Positions 34,434 through 42,875 are shown, numbered from the stretch's first letter. The stretch is DNA of 64,000 nt from Sphingomonas sp. (GCF_017745215.1 NZ_JAGHZV010000006.1:159716-223715); one strand, 5' to 3'. Numbers and translations are program-made. The notes: generated from the sequence alone by a model not told the origin.

Positions 34434-36059
34434 ATGTCGCTGGACCAGGAAGCAGACGTTCCGACTCACTCCGGACGCGGCCGCCAGGACCTGGTGACCG
34501 GCGCGATCAGCGTCGCGGCGATCCTGATGTTCGTCGGCACGGGCAGCTCGGTGCTGTCGACGACGCTCCAATATTATTTCGAGGACGGCGCCCCCACCGA
34601 TCGCACGCTGGTGATCGCGCTGCTGCTCAATGTCGCGCTCATCCTGTTCGGCTGGCGCCGCCACAATGCGCTGCGCGACGAGGTCCGCGTCCGCGCCGCC
34701 GCCGAGGAGCGCGCGCACCTGCTCGCGAGCCGCGACCCGCTCACCGGCTTCCTCAACCGCCGCAGCCTCGCCGAGGAAGGCGCAGCGATGTTCGTCCGCG
34801 CCCAGCGCCGCCGCAAGGCGATGGTGCTGATGATGCTCGACCTCGATCACTTCAAGACGATCAACGACATGCACGGCCATGCCGTGGGCGATGCGCTGCT
34901 CCGCGCGGTCGCCGCCGAGATCGCCTCCGCCATGCCGCCGATCGCGCTCACCGCGCGGCTGGGCGGCGACGAATTCTCCTGCGGCTTCCTGTTCGATCCC
35001 GCCCAGCCCGACACGGTCGAGCGGATCGCCGAGCGGCTCGTCGGCCGCATGTCGCAGCCGTTCGACGTCGAGGGGCTTCGCCTCCACATCTCCTGCTCGC
35101 TGGGCGTCGCGCGCTCGGACTTCGAATGCCCGAGCATCGACGCGCTGATCCGCTCGGCCGACATCGCCATGTATGCGGCGAAGAAATCGGGCCGCAACCG
35201 CTTCGCCTGGTTCGACCAGTCGATGGAGCGCGAGCTCCAGACGCGCAACGAGCTCGAGAATGGCCTCCGCACCGCGATCCCGCGCCAGGAGATCGTGCCC
35301 TATTTCGAGCAGCAGATCGACCTCACCACCAATCGCCTCCACGGCTTCGAGGTGCTCGCGCGCTGGGAACATCCGACCCGCGGCACGATCAGCCCCGAGC
35401 TGTTCATCCCGATCGCCGAGGAGACCGGGATGATCGCCGAGCTCTCGCTCTCGATCATGCGCCAGTCGTTCCTCGCGGCGCGCGACTGGGATCCGTCGCT
35501 GTCGATCTCGATCAACATCTCGCCGTGGCAGCTGCGCGACGCGTGGCTGGCGCAGAAGATCATCAAGGTGCTCACCGAGACCGGCTTCCCCGCGAACCGG
35601 CTCGAGGTCGAGATCACCGAGAGCTCGCTGTTCGACAATCTCGCGCTGGCGCAGTCGATCGTCGGCAGCCTCAAGAACCAGGGCGTGCGCATCGCGCTCG
35701 ACGATTTCGGCACCGGCTATTCGTCGCTTGCGCATTTGCGCGCGCTGCCGTTCGACCGGATCAAGATCGACAAGAGCTTCGTCATGTCGCTCAACGAGAA
35801 TGCCGATTCGGCGGCGATCGTGAACGCGATCATCAGCCTGGGCGCGAGCCTCAACCTGCCGATCACGGCGGAGGGCGTCGAGGATGCCGCGATCGAGGAG
35901 CGGCTGCGCGGCGTCGGCTGCGCCAAGGCCCAGGGCTGGTATTACGGCAAGCCGCTCTCGATCACCGGCGTCCGCCGCCTGCTCGCCGAGCGCCGGCTGC
36001 TGCAGATCCCTGCGTCGTCGGCGCCGGCGGAGGCGGCCGGCCAGCGGCTGGCGGGCTGA
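34434..36059 (+). CDS. GGDEF-EAL cyclic-di-GMP enzyme
   Basis: A 541-residue inner-membrane protein. Two helices (about 22-45 and 60-75) bracket a short periplasmic loop. The GGDEF domain (about 95-255) keeps an exact active site LGGDEFSCGF (about 178). The EAL domain (about 270-520) has EVL in place of EAL (GFEVLARWEHP, about 305) but keeps NISPWQL, the EITESSL Glu, DDFGTGYSSL and the IDKSFV Lys. It could both make and degrade c-di-GMP; which activity dominates cannot be read. Upstream promoter not resolved. Confidence 0.93.
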   Translation: MSLDQEADVPTHSGRGRQDLVTGAISVAAILMFVGTGSSVLSTTLQYYFEDGAPTDRTLVIALLLNVALILFGWRRHNALRDEVRVRAAAEERAHLLASRDPLTGFLNRRSLAEEGAAMFVRAQRRRKAMVLMMLDLDHFKTINDMHGHAVGDALLRAVAAEIASAMPPIALTARLGGDEFSCGFLFDPAQPDTVERIAERLVGRMSQPFDVEGLRLHISCSLGVARSDFECPSIDALIRSADIAMYAAKKSGRNRFAWFDQSMERELQTRNELENGLRTAIPRQEIVPYFEQQIDLTTNRLHGFEVLARWEHPTRGTISPELFIPIAEETGMIAELSLSIMRQSFLAARDWDPSLSISINISPWQLRDAWLAQKIIKVLTETGFPANRLEVEITESSLFDNLALAQSIVGSLKNQGVRIALDDFGTGYSSLAHLRALPFDRIKIDKSFVMSLNENADSAAIVNAIISLGASLNLPITAEGVEDAAIEERLRGVGCAKAQGWYYGKPLSITGVRRLLAERRLLQIPASSAPAEAAGQRLAG

Positions 36060-36098
36060 GGCCCGCTCCTTCTCAATCCGTCACCCCAAATCCTGAAC

Positions 36099-36180
36099 CG
36101 TCATCCCGGCGAAAGCCGGGACCCAGGGCCGCGAGCGATGCCCTCCGTAACCCTGGGTCCCGGCTTTCGCCGGGATGACG
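36099..36180. repeat. Intergenic palindromic repeat, full copy 6
   Basis: An 82-bp copy with perfect arms and the CCGCGAGC spacer orientation. It lies between convergent genes (GGDEF-EAL ends at 36059, DUF924 ends at 36213), so it could end transcripts on both strands. Confidence 0.92.
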
Positions 36181-36212
36181 GTGTATTTTGGCGAGTGGAG
36201 AAGCGCATCGGT

Positions 36213-36803
36213 TCACCACCCCGAACCCGGCTGGCTCAGATACTCGAGTTCCGCCGCCGTCGACTCCCGCCCCAACGTCGCATTTCGGCTCGGAAACCTT
36301 CCGAACCGCGCGATCACCTCGGCATGCGCCCGCGCATAGTCGAGCGCCTCCGCATCCCCCAGCGCCTCGAACTTCTCGAGGCTCAGCGCCTGCGTCGCCG
36401 CATCCTCGGCGTGCTCGAACGGCAGGTACACGAACCGCCGCCGCTCGAACGGCACCTGTGCATCCCAGCCTTTCGCGACCATCGCCAGCGCCAGCTCGCG
36501 CGCGCGTGGATCGGCCGCGAACGCCTCGGCGCTGCCCCGATGAAGGTTGCGGCTGAACTGGTCGAGCAGGATGATCGCCGCGAACAGCGTCTCGGCATCC
36601 TCGCGCCACCCGACCGCACCCGACGCCAGCACCGCATCGCGCAACGCCCCGAAGCGCGCGCGCAGCTCGGCATCCAGCGCGTCGGACTTGGCGAACTGCT
36701 GCTCGGGCGTCAGCGCGAACCAGAAGGCCAGCACCTCGCGGGCGCTCGCGTGGACATCGATCTCGGGTGCGCCTAGAGCGTCGGCCAAATGTCTTCCCCT
36801 CAT
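36213..36803 (-). CDS. DUF924 family protein
   Basis: A 196-residue protein with the DUF924 pattern: EVLAFWFALTPEQQFAKSDALDAELRARFG, ILLDQFSRNLHRGSAEAFAADPRA, FERRRFVYLPFEHAEDA and a final FGRFPSRNATLGRESTAAELEYLS. The fold is tetratricopeptide-like; function is unknown. ATG 36803 overlaps the start of the divergent mtaB gene by 15 nt; TTG 36788 (with GGGGA upstream) would avoid overlap and is an alternative start. Confidence 0.85.
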   Translation of the reverse strand: MRGRHLADALGAPEIDVHASAREVLAFWFALTPEQQFAKSDALDAELRARFGALRDAVLASGAVGWREDAETLFAAIILLDQFSRNLHRGSAEAFAADPRARELALAMVAKGWDAQVPFERRRFVYLPFEHAEDAATQALSLEKFEALGDAEALDYARAHAEVIARFGRFPSRNATLGRESTAAELEYLSQPGSGW

Positions 36804-38033
36804 GTCATCAGCCTGGGTTGCCGGCTCAACCTCGCAGAAAGCGAGACGATCCGCACCTTGCTGGGCGAGCGCGACACGATCGTGATCAACAGCTGCGCCG
36901 TCACCAACGAGGCCGTCAAGCAGACGCGCCAGGCGATCCGCCGCGCGCGGCGCGAGCGGCCCTCGGCGCAGCTTGTCGTCACCGGCTGCGCGGCGCAGAT
37001 CGACCCGCAGGGCTTCGCCGCGATGCCCGAGGTCGACCGCGTGCTCGGCAATGCCGAGAAGCTCAGCCCCGCCGCCTGGGCCGCGCCCGAGCGCGTGCAG
37101 GTGCAGGACATCCTCGCCGTGCGCGACACCGCGCCGCACCTCGCCGCCAGCTTCGCCGCGCACGCCCGCGCCTTCGTCGAGGTGCAGAACGGCTGCGACC
37201 ATCGCTGCACCTTCTGCGCCATCCCCTATGGCCGCGGCAACAGCCGCTCGGTGCCCGCCGGCGCGGTGATCGAGCGGATCGCCGGCCTCGTCGACGCGGG
37301 CCATGCCGAAGTCGTCCTCACCGGCGTCGACCTCACCAGCTACGGCGCCGACCTCCCCGGCACGCCCCATCTCGGCCAGCTCGTCGAGCGCATCCTCCGC
37401 CACGTGCCGGGCCTGAAGCGCCTCCGCCTTTCCTCGCTCGACGGCGTCGAAATCGACGACCGGCTCTTCGCGCTGCTCACCCAGGAGCCGCGGGTGATGC
37501 CGCACGTCCACCTCTCGCTCCAGGCCGGCGACGACATGATCCTCAAGCGGATGAAGCGCCGCCACAGCCGCGCCGAGTCGGTCGCGCTCGCCCGGCGCCT
37601 CAAGGCCGCGCGCCCCGACATCGCGATCGGCGCCGATCTCATCGCCGGCTTCCCGACCGAGACCGAGGCGATGTTCGCCAACACGCTCGCGCTGATCGCC
37701 GATTGCGACCTGGTCCACACCCACATCTTCCCGTTCAGCCCGCGCTCGGGCACCCCGGCCGCGAAGATGCCCCAGGTCGAGCCCGAGATCGTCAAGGCCC
37801 GCGCCCGGCTTCTCCGCGAGCGTGCCGCCGAGCAGCGCACCGCCTGGCTCGCGCGCCAGCTCGGCTCGACCCAGCAGATTCTGGTGGAGCGCCCGGGCGA
37901 TCGCGGCCATGCGGGGAATTTCGCGCACGTGCGGCTTCCCGTCGCGCCAGTCGGCACTATTGCTGACGTCAGAATCGAACGCCTCGAAGGTGAGACCTTG
38001 ATCGCAACCCCCATCCCTCAGGCAAGCGCATGA
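36789..38033 (+). CDS. mtaB: tRNA t6A37 methylthiotransferase MtaB
   Basis: A 414-residue radical-SAM methylthiotransferase converting t6A37 to ms2t6A37 in ANN-decoding tRNAs. Three N-terminal cluster Cys residues are visible (SLGCRLN, INSCAVTN, VTGCAAQ), and the radical-SAM cluster is in NGCDHRCTFCAIPYGRG (about 136-152). A C-terminal TRAM-like region ends in VRIERLEGETLIA. The N-terminal MSSPHVISLGC is shorter than in many relatives. The stop overlaps the ftsY start as ATGA. Confidence 0.93.
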   Translation: MSSPHVISLGCRLNLAESETIRTLLGERDTIVINSCAVTNEAVKQTRQAIRRARRERPSAQLVVTGCAAQIDPQGFAAMPEVDRVLGNAEKLSPAAWAAPERVQVQDILAVRDTAPHLAASFAAHARAFVEVQNGCDHRCTFCAIPYGRGNSRSVPAGAVIERIAGLVDAGHAEVVLTGVDLTSYGADLPGTPHLGQLVERILRHVPGLKRLRLSSLDGVEIDDRLFALLTQEPRVMPHVHLSLQAGDDMILKRMKRRHSRAESVALARRLKAARPDIAIGADLIAGFPTETEAMFANTLALIADCDLVHTHIFPFSPRSGTPAAKMPQVEPEIVKARARLLRERAAEQRTAWLARQLGSTQQILVERPGDRGHAGNFAHVRLPVAPVGTIADVRIERLEGETLIATPIPQASA

Positions 38034-38965
38034 GCGGCCCCTCCTGGCACGAGCGGCTGCTCGGCGGCCTCAAGAAGACCTCCGATCGCCTGCTCGGCAA
38101 CCTCGCCGGGCTCACCGCTGCGCGGCTCGACGAGGCGACGCTCGACGAGATCGAGGAAGCGCTGATCGCTTCGGACCTCGGCCCGGAGATGGCCGCGCGC
38201 GTCCGCGCCCGCCTGGCCGACGGGCAGTATGAGCGCGACCTCGAGGACCTCGGCATCCGCCTCGTCGTCGCCGACGAGATCGCCAAGGCGCTCGAGCCTG
38301 TCGCCAAGCGGCTGCAGATCGAGGCCTTTCCGCGCCCGCAGGTGATCCTCGTCATCGGCGTCAACGGATCGGGCAAGACCACCACCATCGCCAAGCTCGC
38401 CAACCTGTTCATGGAGCAGGATTATTCGGTGATGCTCGCCGCCGGCGACACCTTCCGCGCTGCCGCGATCGGCCAGCTGCGCACCTGGGCCGAGCGGATC
38501 GGCGTCCCCATCGTCTCGGGCGCCGAGGGCGGCGACGCGGCGGGGATCGTCTTCGAAGCCGTCAAGCAGGCGACCGACAAGGGCACCGACGTGCTGATCG
38601 TCGACACTGCCGGGCGGCTCCAGAACAAGCGCGAGCTGATGGACGAGCTCGCCAAGATCCGCCGCGTGCTCGGCCGGCTCAACCCGGCGGCGCCGCACGA
38701 CGTGGTGCTCGTGCTCGACGCGACCACCGGCCAGAATGCGCTCAGCCAGATCGAAGTGTTCAAGGAAGTCGCCGGGGTCACCGGCCTCGTCATGACCAAG
38801 CTCGACGGCACCGCGCGCGGCGGCGTGCTCGTCGCGGCCGCCGAGAAATACGGGCTGCCGATCCACGCGATCGGCGTCGGCGAGAAGGTCGACGACCTGC
38901 GCCCGTTCAACGCCAACGAAGTCGCCCGGATCATCGCGGGCGTGGAGGATCGCCACCGTGGCTGA
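38030..38965 (+). CDS. ftsY: SRP receptor FtsY
   Basis: A 311-residue SRP receptor GTPase. The acidic A domain is essentially absent, leaving the NG core with the N domain beginning at SWHERLLGGLKKTSDRLLGNL. G motifs are GVNGSGKTTTIAKLA (about 110), DTAGRLQNKRELMDELAKI, TKLDGTARGG and GVGEKVDDLRPF. It acts with Ffh (30734) at the membrane. The ATG is overlapped by mtaB, and its end overlaps yciB. Confidence 0.95.
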   Translation: MSGPSWHERLLGGLKKTSDRLLGNLAGLTAARLDEATLDEIEEALIASDLGPEMAARVRARLADGQYERDLEDLGIRLVVADEIAKALEPVAKRLQIEAFPRPQVILVIGVNGSGKTTTIAKLANLFMEQDYSVMLAAGDTFRAAAIGQLRTWAERIGVPIVSGAEGGDAAGIVFEAVKQATDKGTDVLIVDTAGRLQNKRELMDELAKIRRVLGRLNPAAPHDVVLVLDATTGQNALSQIEVFKEVAGVTGLVMTKLDGTARGGVLVAAAEKYGLPIHAIGVGEKVDDLRPFNANEVARIIAGVEDRHRG

Positions 38966-39602
38966 CGCGCCGACCCCGACCGAAGCCAAGAAGGCCCCCG
39001 AAGCCTCGCCGCTCACCCAGCTGCTCGTCGACTTCGGGCCGATCCTGGTCTTCTTCCTGTTCAGCATCTTCACCCCCGGCCCGGCGATCGTGAAGGGGAT
39101 TACCGCCACGATCGCCTTCATGGTGGTGATGCCGATCGCGCTGATCTACTCGTGGATCCGCATCCGCCACATCTCGCTGGTCCTGTGGATGACCGCGGTG
39201 CTCGTGCTCTTCTTCGGCGCACTGACGATCTATTTCCATGACCTCAACTTCATCCAGCTCAAGCCGAGCTTCCTCTACGCGATCATGTCGGTGGGCCTGG
39301 GCTATGGCCTGGCGAGCGGCAAGCCGCTGCTCGAGCTGTTGATGGGCAAGGCCTATCCCGGCCTCAGCGACCGCGGCTGGCGCATCCTGACGATCAACTA
39401 CATGATCTTCTTCGCGGCGATGGCGGTGGCGAACGTCGTGGTGTGGTGGCTGTTCAGCTACACCGTCTGGACCTGGTTCAAATTCCCGGGCGTGCTGATC
39501 CTCACCTTCCTGTTCGGCGCCGCCAACATCCCGATGCTGATGAAGCACGGCCTCCAGCTCGAAAAGCCCGCCGAGGAGGCGCCCAGCCCGCCCCAGCCCT
39601 GA
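38958..39602 (+). CDS. yciB: Inner-membrane protein YciB (septation protein A family)
   Basis: A 214-residue polytopic membrane protein. It is preceded by GGAGG 9 nt before GTG 38958, within the last codons of ftsY. Family features include FGPILVFFLFS, LTIYFHDLNFIQLKPSFLYA and the W-rich NVVVWWLFSYTVWTWFKF. It has about six helices and a Pro/Glu-rich cytosolic tail. The protein is linked to envelope/septation functions in E. coli and relatives. Confidence 0.9.
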   Translation: MADAPTPTEAKKAPEASPLTQLLVDFGPILVFFLFSIFTPGPAIVKGITATIAFMVVMPIALIYSWIRIRHISLVLWMTAVLVLFFGALTIYFHDLNFIQLKPSFLYAIMSVGLGYGLASGKPLLELLMGKAYPGLSDRGWRILTINYMIFFAAMAVANVVVWWLFSYTVWTWFKFPGVLILTFLFGAANIPMLMKHGLQLEKPAEEAPSPPQP

Positions 39603-39608
39603 GCCATC

Positions 39609-39799
39609 TTGGGCGTGTCATCAATTGCGAGATGGATTTGGGGCGCTCTCAACCGTCATCCCGGCGGAAGCCGGGACCCAGGGTTACGAAGGCATCGCTC
39701 GCCGCCCTGGATCCCCGCTTTCGCCGGGATGACGATTTGAGAGAGGGCGCATCCCTCGCTCGTGGCCTTTCCAAAGGACCAAAGTGATGACACGCCCTT
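39609..39799. repeat. Nested composite palindromic element
   Basis: A 191-bp element. An 81-bp copy of the general palindrome (39654-39734, with substitutions such as GCGGAAGC and GGATCCCCGC) is flanked by perfect 13-nt outer inverted repeats, GGGCGTGTCATCA at 39611-39623 and its complement at 39785-39797. The outer left end continues as a variant of the linker (ATTGCGAG) that also adjoins copies at 13960 and 24268. The 39603-39833 gap carries no gene. Confidence 0.8.
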
Positions 39800-39833
39800 G
39801 TTCTTTCGACGATCAAACGGGGGATGATCACCG

Positions 39834-40694
39834 ATGCGAATGAAGCTGCTGCTCGCCGCCTGCGCGCTCGGCGCCGCCGCGCCTGCGCAGGCCCAGGCCT
39901 GGCTCGACGACAGCACCGAGTTCTGGCGCCTGGGGCCCGCGGGGATCGTGGCGCGCGGCCCGAACAGCTGCACCACCGACCTCGGCCGCGACGGCTATGA
40001 CCGCAACGGCGAATGGACCGCCGTCGACATGTCGCTCGTCCAGCTGCCCGACGACCGCACGGCGCTGCTGTTCGAGGGCGATGGCCTGCTGGCCCCCAAC
40101 GGCCGCCCGCGCCGCGACTTCACCCTCACCTTCTTCAAGCGCGACAATGGCGCCAAGGTCCCCGCCTCGGCGCATTATCCGCTCCGCCTCTCGGTCGACC
40201 GCAACGCGCGCGCCTGGATCGTGCTCGACGCCAAGCAGCGCAACGAGCTCGAGAATGCGCCCGGAATCGACCTGACCCCGGCCGGGCAGGACGGCTCCTT
40301 CCATGTCGAGCACGAGGTCCGCGCGGTCCAGATGCGGACGTTGCGGCGCTGCATGAGCGAGGCGCAGCGCGCCGACCGCGGCTCGGGCAAGCCGATGGTG
40401 ACGCCGCCCAAGCCGCTGGTCCCGGTCGCCGCGCTCATCTTCATGGAGGATTATCCGCCCGATGCGCTGTGGAAGGAAGTCTCGGGCCGCGTGTCCTACC
40501 GGCTCACGCTCTCGGCCAAGGGCCTGGTGACCGACTGCACGTCCAAGCTCATGGGCGCGCCGGTCAAGGACTATGACCTTGTGATCGACACCTGCAACAT
40601 CCTCTCGGCCCGCGCCCGCTACGTCCCCGCGCTCGATGCCGATGGCAAGCCGACGCAGGGCCAGGTCGACGGCGTGGTGTCCTGGCAACTGTGA
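39834..40694 (+). CDS. Secreted protein with TonB-C-like terminal domain
   Basis: A 286-residue periplasmic protein with signal peptide MRMKLLLAACALGAAAPAQA. The C-terminal part (about 190-286: DYPPDALWKEVSGRVSYRLTLSAKGLVTDCT ... CNILSARARYVPALDADGKPTQGQVDGVV) matches the TonB C-terminal fold in its SGRVxxRLxxxxxGxVxxC layout. Such proteins are common in sphingomonads, often as orphan domains; there is no TonB membrane anchor. The N-terminal 170 residues have no recognised family. Confidence 0.75.
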   Translation: MRMKLLLAACALGAAAPAQAQAWLDDSTEFWRLGPAGIVARGPNSCTTDLGRDGYDRNGEWTAVDMSLVQLPDDRTALLFEGDGLLAPNGRPRRDFTLTFFKRDNGAKVPASAHYPLRLSVDRNARAWIVLDAKQRNELENAPGIDLTPAGQDGSFHVEHEVRAVQMRTLRRCMSEAQRADRGSGKPMVTPPKPLVPVAALIFMEDYPPDALWKEVSGRVSYRLTLSAKGLVTDCTSKLMGAPVKDYDLVIDTCNILSARARYVPALDADGKPTQGQVDGVVSWQL

Positions 40695-40701
40695 GATACG
40701 A

Positions 40702-40733
40702 AAAGGGCGCCGGACTCGCGTCCGGCGCCCTTT
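40702..40733. terminator. Bidirectional intrinsic-type terminator
   Basis: A perfect GC-rich hairpin (arms AAAGGGCGCCGGA and its complement, 6-nt loop) with AAAA on the left and TTTC on the right. It lies between the plus-strand TonB-like gene and the end of minus-strand sodB, so it can terminate both. Confidence 0.85.
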
Positions 40734-40751
40734 CAATTCCGTTCGCAGCGA

Positions 40752-41372
40752 TCAGCCCTGGTCGGCGCGGCTCACGCCCTTGCCGTCGAGGTTCTGCGCG
40801 ACGAAGTCCCAGTTGATCAGGTTCGCGGTCACCGTCTCGAGATACTTGGGACGCGCATTGCGATAGTCGATGTAATAGGCGTGCTCCCACACGTCGATCG
40901 TGAGCAGCGGCACCATGCCCTCGTGCACCACCGGCGTGTCGGCGTCGTGCAGCGAGCCGATCTTGAGCGTGTCGCGATCGAGGATCAGCCAGCCCCAGCC
41001 GCTCGCGAAGTGGCCGACCGATTCCTCGATCAGCTTCTTCACCAGCGTGTCGGTATCGCCGAAGCTCTCGGCGATCATCTCCGCGAGCTTGCCCGACGGG
41101 GTCTGCTTCTCCGGCGACAGGCCCTGCCAGAAGAAGCTGTGGTTCCAGATCTGCGCCGAATTGTTGAACAGGCCCTTGTTCCCCGTCTCCTTGGCGGCGG
41201 CGATCACGTCGGCGAGGCTACGGCCTTCGAGCTCGGTGCCGGCGATCAGGCTGTTGGTCTTGTCGACATAGGCCTTGTGGTGCTTGCCATGGTGGTATTC
41301 GAGCGTCTCGGCCGACATGTGCGGGGCGAGCGCATCCTGGGCGTAGGGGAGAGCGGGAAGTTCGAATGCCAT
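40752..41372 (-). CDS. sodB: Superoxide dismutase, Fe/Mn family
   Basis: A 206-residue cytosolic enzyme dismutating superoxide. The N-terminal MAFELPALPYAQDALAPHMS and HHGKHHKAYVD segments hold the first ligand region; NHSFFWQGLSP and DVWEHAYYIDYRNARPKYL hold the second His, Asp and His ligands. The sequence is of the iron-type group typical of alphaproteobacteria, but the metal cannot be fixed from sequence alone. It is a single-gene unit ended by a shared terminator. Confidence 0.95.
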   Translation of the reverse strand: MAFELPALPYAQDALAPHMSAETLEYHHGKHHKAYVDKTNSLIAGTELEGRSLADVIAAAKETGNKGLFNNSAQIWNHSFFWQGLSPEKQTPSGKLAEMIAESFGDTDTLVKKLIEESVGHFASGWGWLILDRDTLKIGSLHDADTPVVHEGMVPLLTIDVWEHAYYIDYRNARPKYLETVTANLINWDFVAQNLDGKGVSRADQG

Positions 41373-41523
41373 GGCGTTTCCTCCGGGGGTTTCCGCCGGC
41401 TGAAACGAGCCGACGCTGCGATTGGTCCCTCCCCTAGCCGCCTAGCGGGAGTGGTTCGCCGCAGCAATCGTTACATGGCGCAAACGAGGGCTTTGGAGCG
41501 GGTATAACCCAACAGTCTGGAAA

Positions 41524-42570
41524 CTACCCTCCCGCCCCCAGCAGCTCGTGGCGCTTCAAAGCATGCCGCAACTGGTCATAGGTCAGCCCCAGCCCCTCGG
41601 CGGTCGCGCGCTGGTTGAAGCGGTGCTCGGCGAGCGCGCGCGCCAGCAGGTCGCGCTCGAAGCGCGCGACTCGCGACTTGAAGTCATAGCTGTCGTCGAT
41701 CGGCATCGCCGGCACCTCGACCGGCGCCGCGTCGTTCGCCGGCGACACCACTTCCTCCCGCTCGACCTTCGCGGTCTGCGTCGGCGAGGTGCGCGGGCGG
41801 AAGGGCGACTGGAAGGGATCGATCTCGATCGCGTCGATCGGCCCGTCCGCCTCCCAGCGATATACTGCGCGCTCGACGACGTTGCGCAGCTCGCGGACAT
41901 TGCCCGGCCAGCCGTAGTTCTCGAGCGCGTCGGTCGCGTGCGGCCCGAACCCCGGCCAGTCGCGCCAGCCCACTTCGGCGGCCATGCGCCGGCCGTAGAA
42001 TTCGGCGAGCACCATCACGTCGCCGCGGCGTGCGCGCAGCGGCGGCAGCGTCACCACTTCGAACGACAGCCGGTCGAGCAGGTCGGCGCGGAACTTCCCC
42101 TGCTCCACCCGGTCGGGCAGATGCTCGTTGGTCGCCGCGACGATGCGCACGTCGACCTGCACCGGCCGCGACGAGCCGATCCGCGTCACTTCGCCATATT
42201 CGACCGCGCGCAGCAGCCGGTCCTGCGCCGCCATCGATAGGGTGCCGAGCTCGTCGAGAAACAGCGTGCCGCCGTGCGCTTCCTCGAAGCGGCCCGTCCG
42301 CGCCTTGGTCGCGCCGGTGAAGGCGCCCGATTCATGCCCGAACAGCTCGGCTTCGATCAGCGTCTCGGGCAGCGCCGCGCAGTTCATCACCACCAAAGGC
42401 TGGTCCCACCGCGGACTCAGGCGGTGGAGGCGCTCGGCGACGAGCTCCTTGCCGGTGCCGCGCTCGCCGATCACGAGCACGGGCCGATCGAGCGCGGCCG
42501 CACGGCTCGCGCGCTCGAGCGCATCGAGAAAGGCCGAGGACTGGCCGATAACCTGGGTGACGCGTTCCAT
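41524..42570 (-). CDS. pspF: Phage shock protein operon activator PspF
   Basis: A 348-residue sigma-54 enhancer-binding protein with no N-terminal receiver domain, as in PspF. Walker A is GERGTGKELVAERL, the sigma-54 contact loop is GAFTGA (about residue 82), Walker B is GTLFLDELG, and the C-terminal HTH is NQRATAEGLGLTYDQLRHAL. The linker (about 255-300) is longer than usual. It is divergent from the psp operon; a perfect palindrome is centred 33 bp before its start, suggesting autoregulation. In the canonical system PspA inhibits PspF. Confidence 0.93.
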   Translation of the reverse strand: MERVTQVIGQSSAFLDALERASRAAALDRPVLVIGERGTGKELVAERLHRLSPRWDQPLVVMNCAALPETLIEAELFGHESGAFTGATKARTGRFEEAHGGTLFLDELGTLSMAAQDRLLRAVEYGEVTRIGSSRPVQVDVRIVAATNEHLPDRVEQGKFRADLLDRLSFEVVTLPPLRARRGDVMVLAEFYGRRMAAEVGWRDWPGFGPHATDALENYGWPGNVRELRNVVERAVYRWEADGPIDAIEIDPFQSPFRPRTSPTQTAKVEREEVVSPANDAAPVEVPAMPIDDSYDFKSRVARFERDLLARALAEHRFNQRATAEGLGLTYDQLRHALKRHELLGAGG

Positions 42571-42594
42571 ATTTCACCAACCCTTTGGCGCGTT

Positions 42595-42611
42595 TTACCA
42601 ACTGTTGGTAA
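42595..42611. promoter_or_regulatory. 17-bp palindrome, candidate PspF binding site
   Basis: TTACCAAC-T-GTTGGTAA is a perfect inverted repeat between pspF and the sigma-54 promoter, about 90 bp upstream of the promoter's GG. A half-like site CACCAAC is at 42576-42582, giving two sites on one DNA face region. This fits a PspF enhancer; binding is inferred. Confidence 0.6.
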
Positions 42612-42687
42612 GACTACAAATGTAAACTTAACGCACCCTGAACAGGAAAATTGGCAGAAAACGGCAGATTTCTGCGGTTTTCAGAAA

Positions 42688-42704
42688 TTGGCACGCCTCC
42701 TGCT
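42688..42704 (+). promoter_or_regulatory. Sigma-54 promoter of the psp operon
   Basis: TTGGCACGCCTCCTGCT keeps the invariant GG (42690-42691) and GC (42702-42703) of a -24/-12 promoter with the required 10-bp gap; only one position deviates from the TTGC element. A start of transcription near 42716 would give a leader of about 49 nt before the small gene at 42765. Confidence 0.8.
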
Positions 42705-42764
42705 TAGGATGAGGCAAGCCCGATGACGGGCCAATCGAAACGCCAAGGTTCAAGGAACAGGACA

Positions 42765-42875
42765 ATGACCTACACCGCCACCAATTTCCGCAACATGTTC
42801 GTCGCGGTCGCTCTCACCTTCGCCGTCAGCGTGGTCTTCCTCGCCGGCGCGGTCGGTCCGGCGGTCGTCGCGTAA
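42765..42875 (+). CDS. 36-residue membrane peptide, first gene of the psp operon
   Basis: A short open frame from ATG 42765, with AAGGAACAGGA upstream, to TAA 42873-42875. It codes for a polar N-terminus (MTYTATNFRN) and one hydrophobic helix (MFVAVALTFAVSVVFLAGAV), then GPAVVA. It lies directly behind the sigma-54 promoter and before pspA. It could be a stress-induced small membrane protein or a translated leader. No homologue is named here; coding evidence is position, ribosome site and membrane-helix pattern. Confidence 0.6.
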   Translation: MTYTATNFRNMFVAVALTFAVSVVFLAGAVGPAVVA

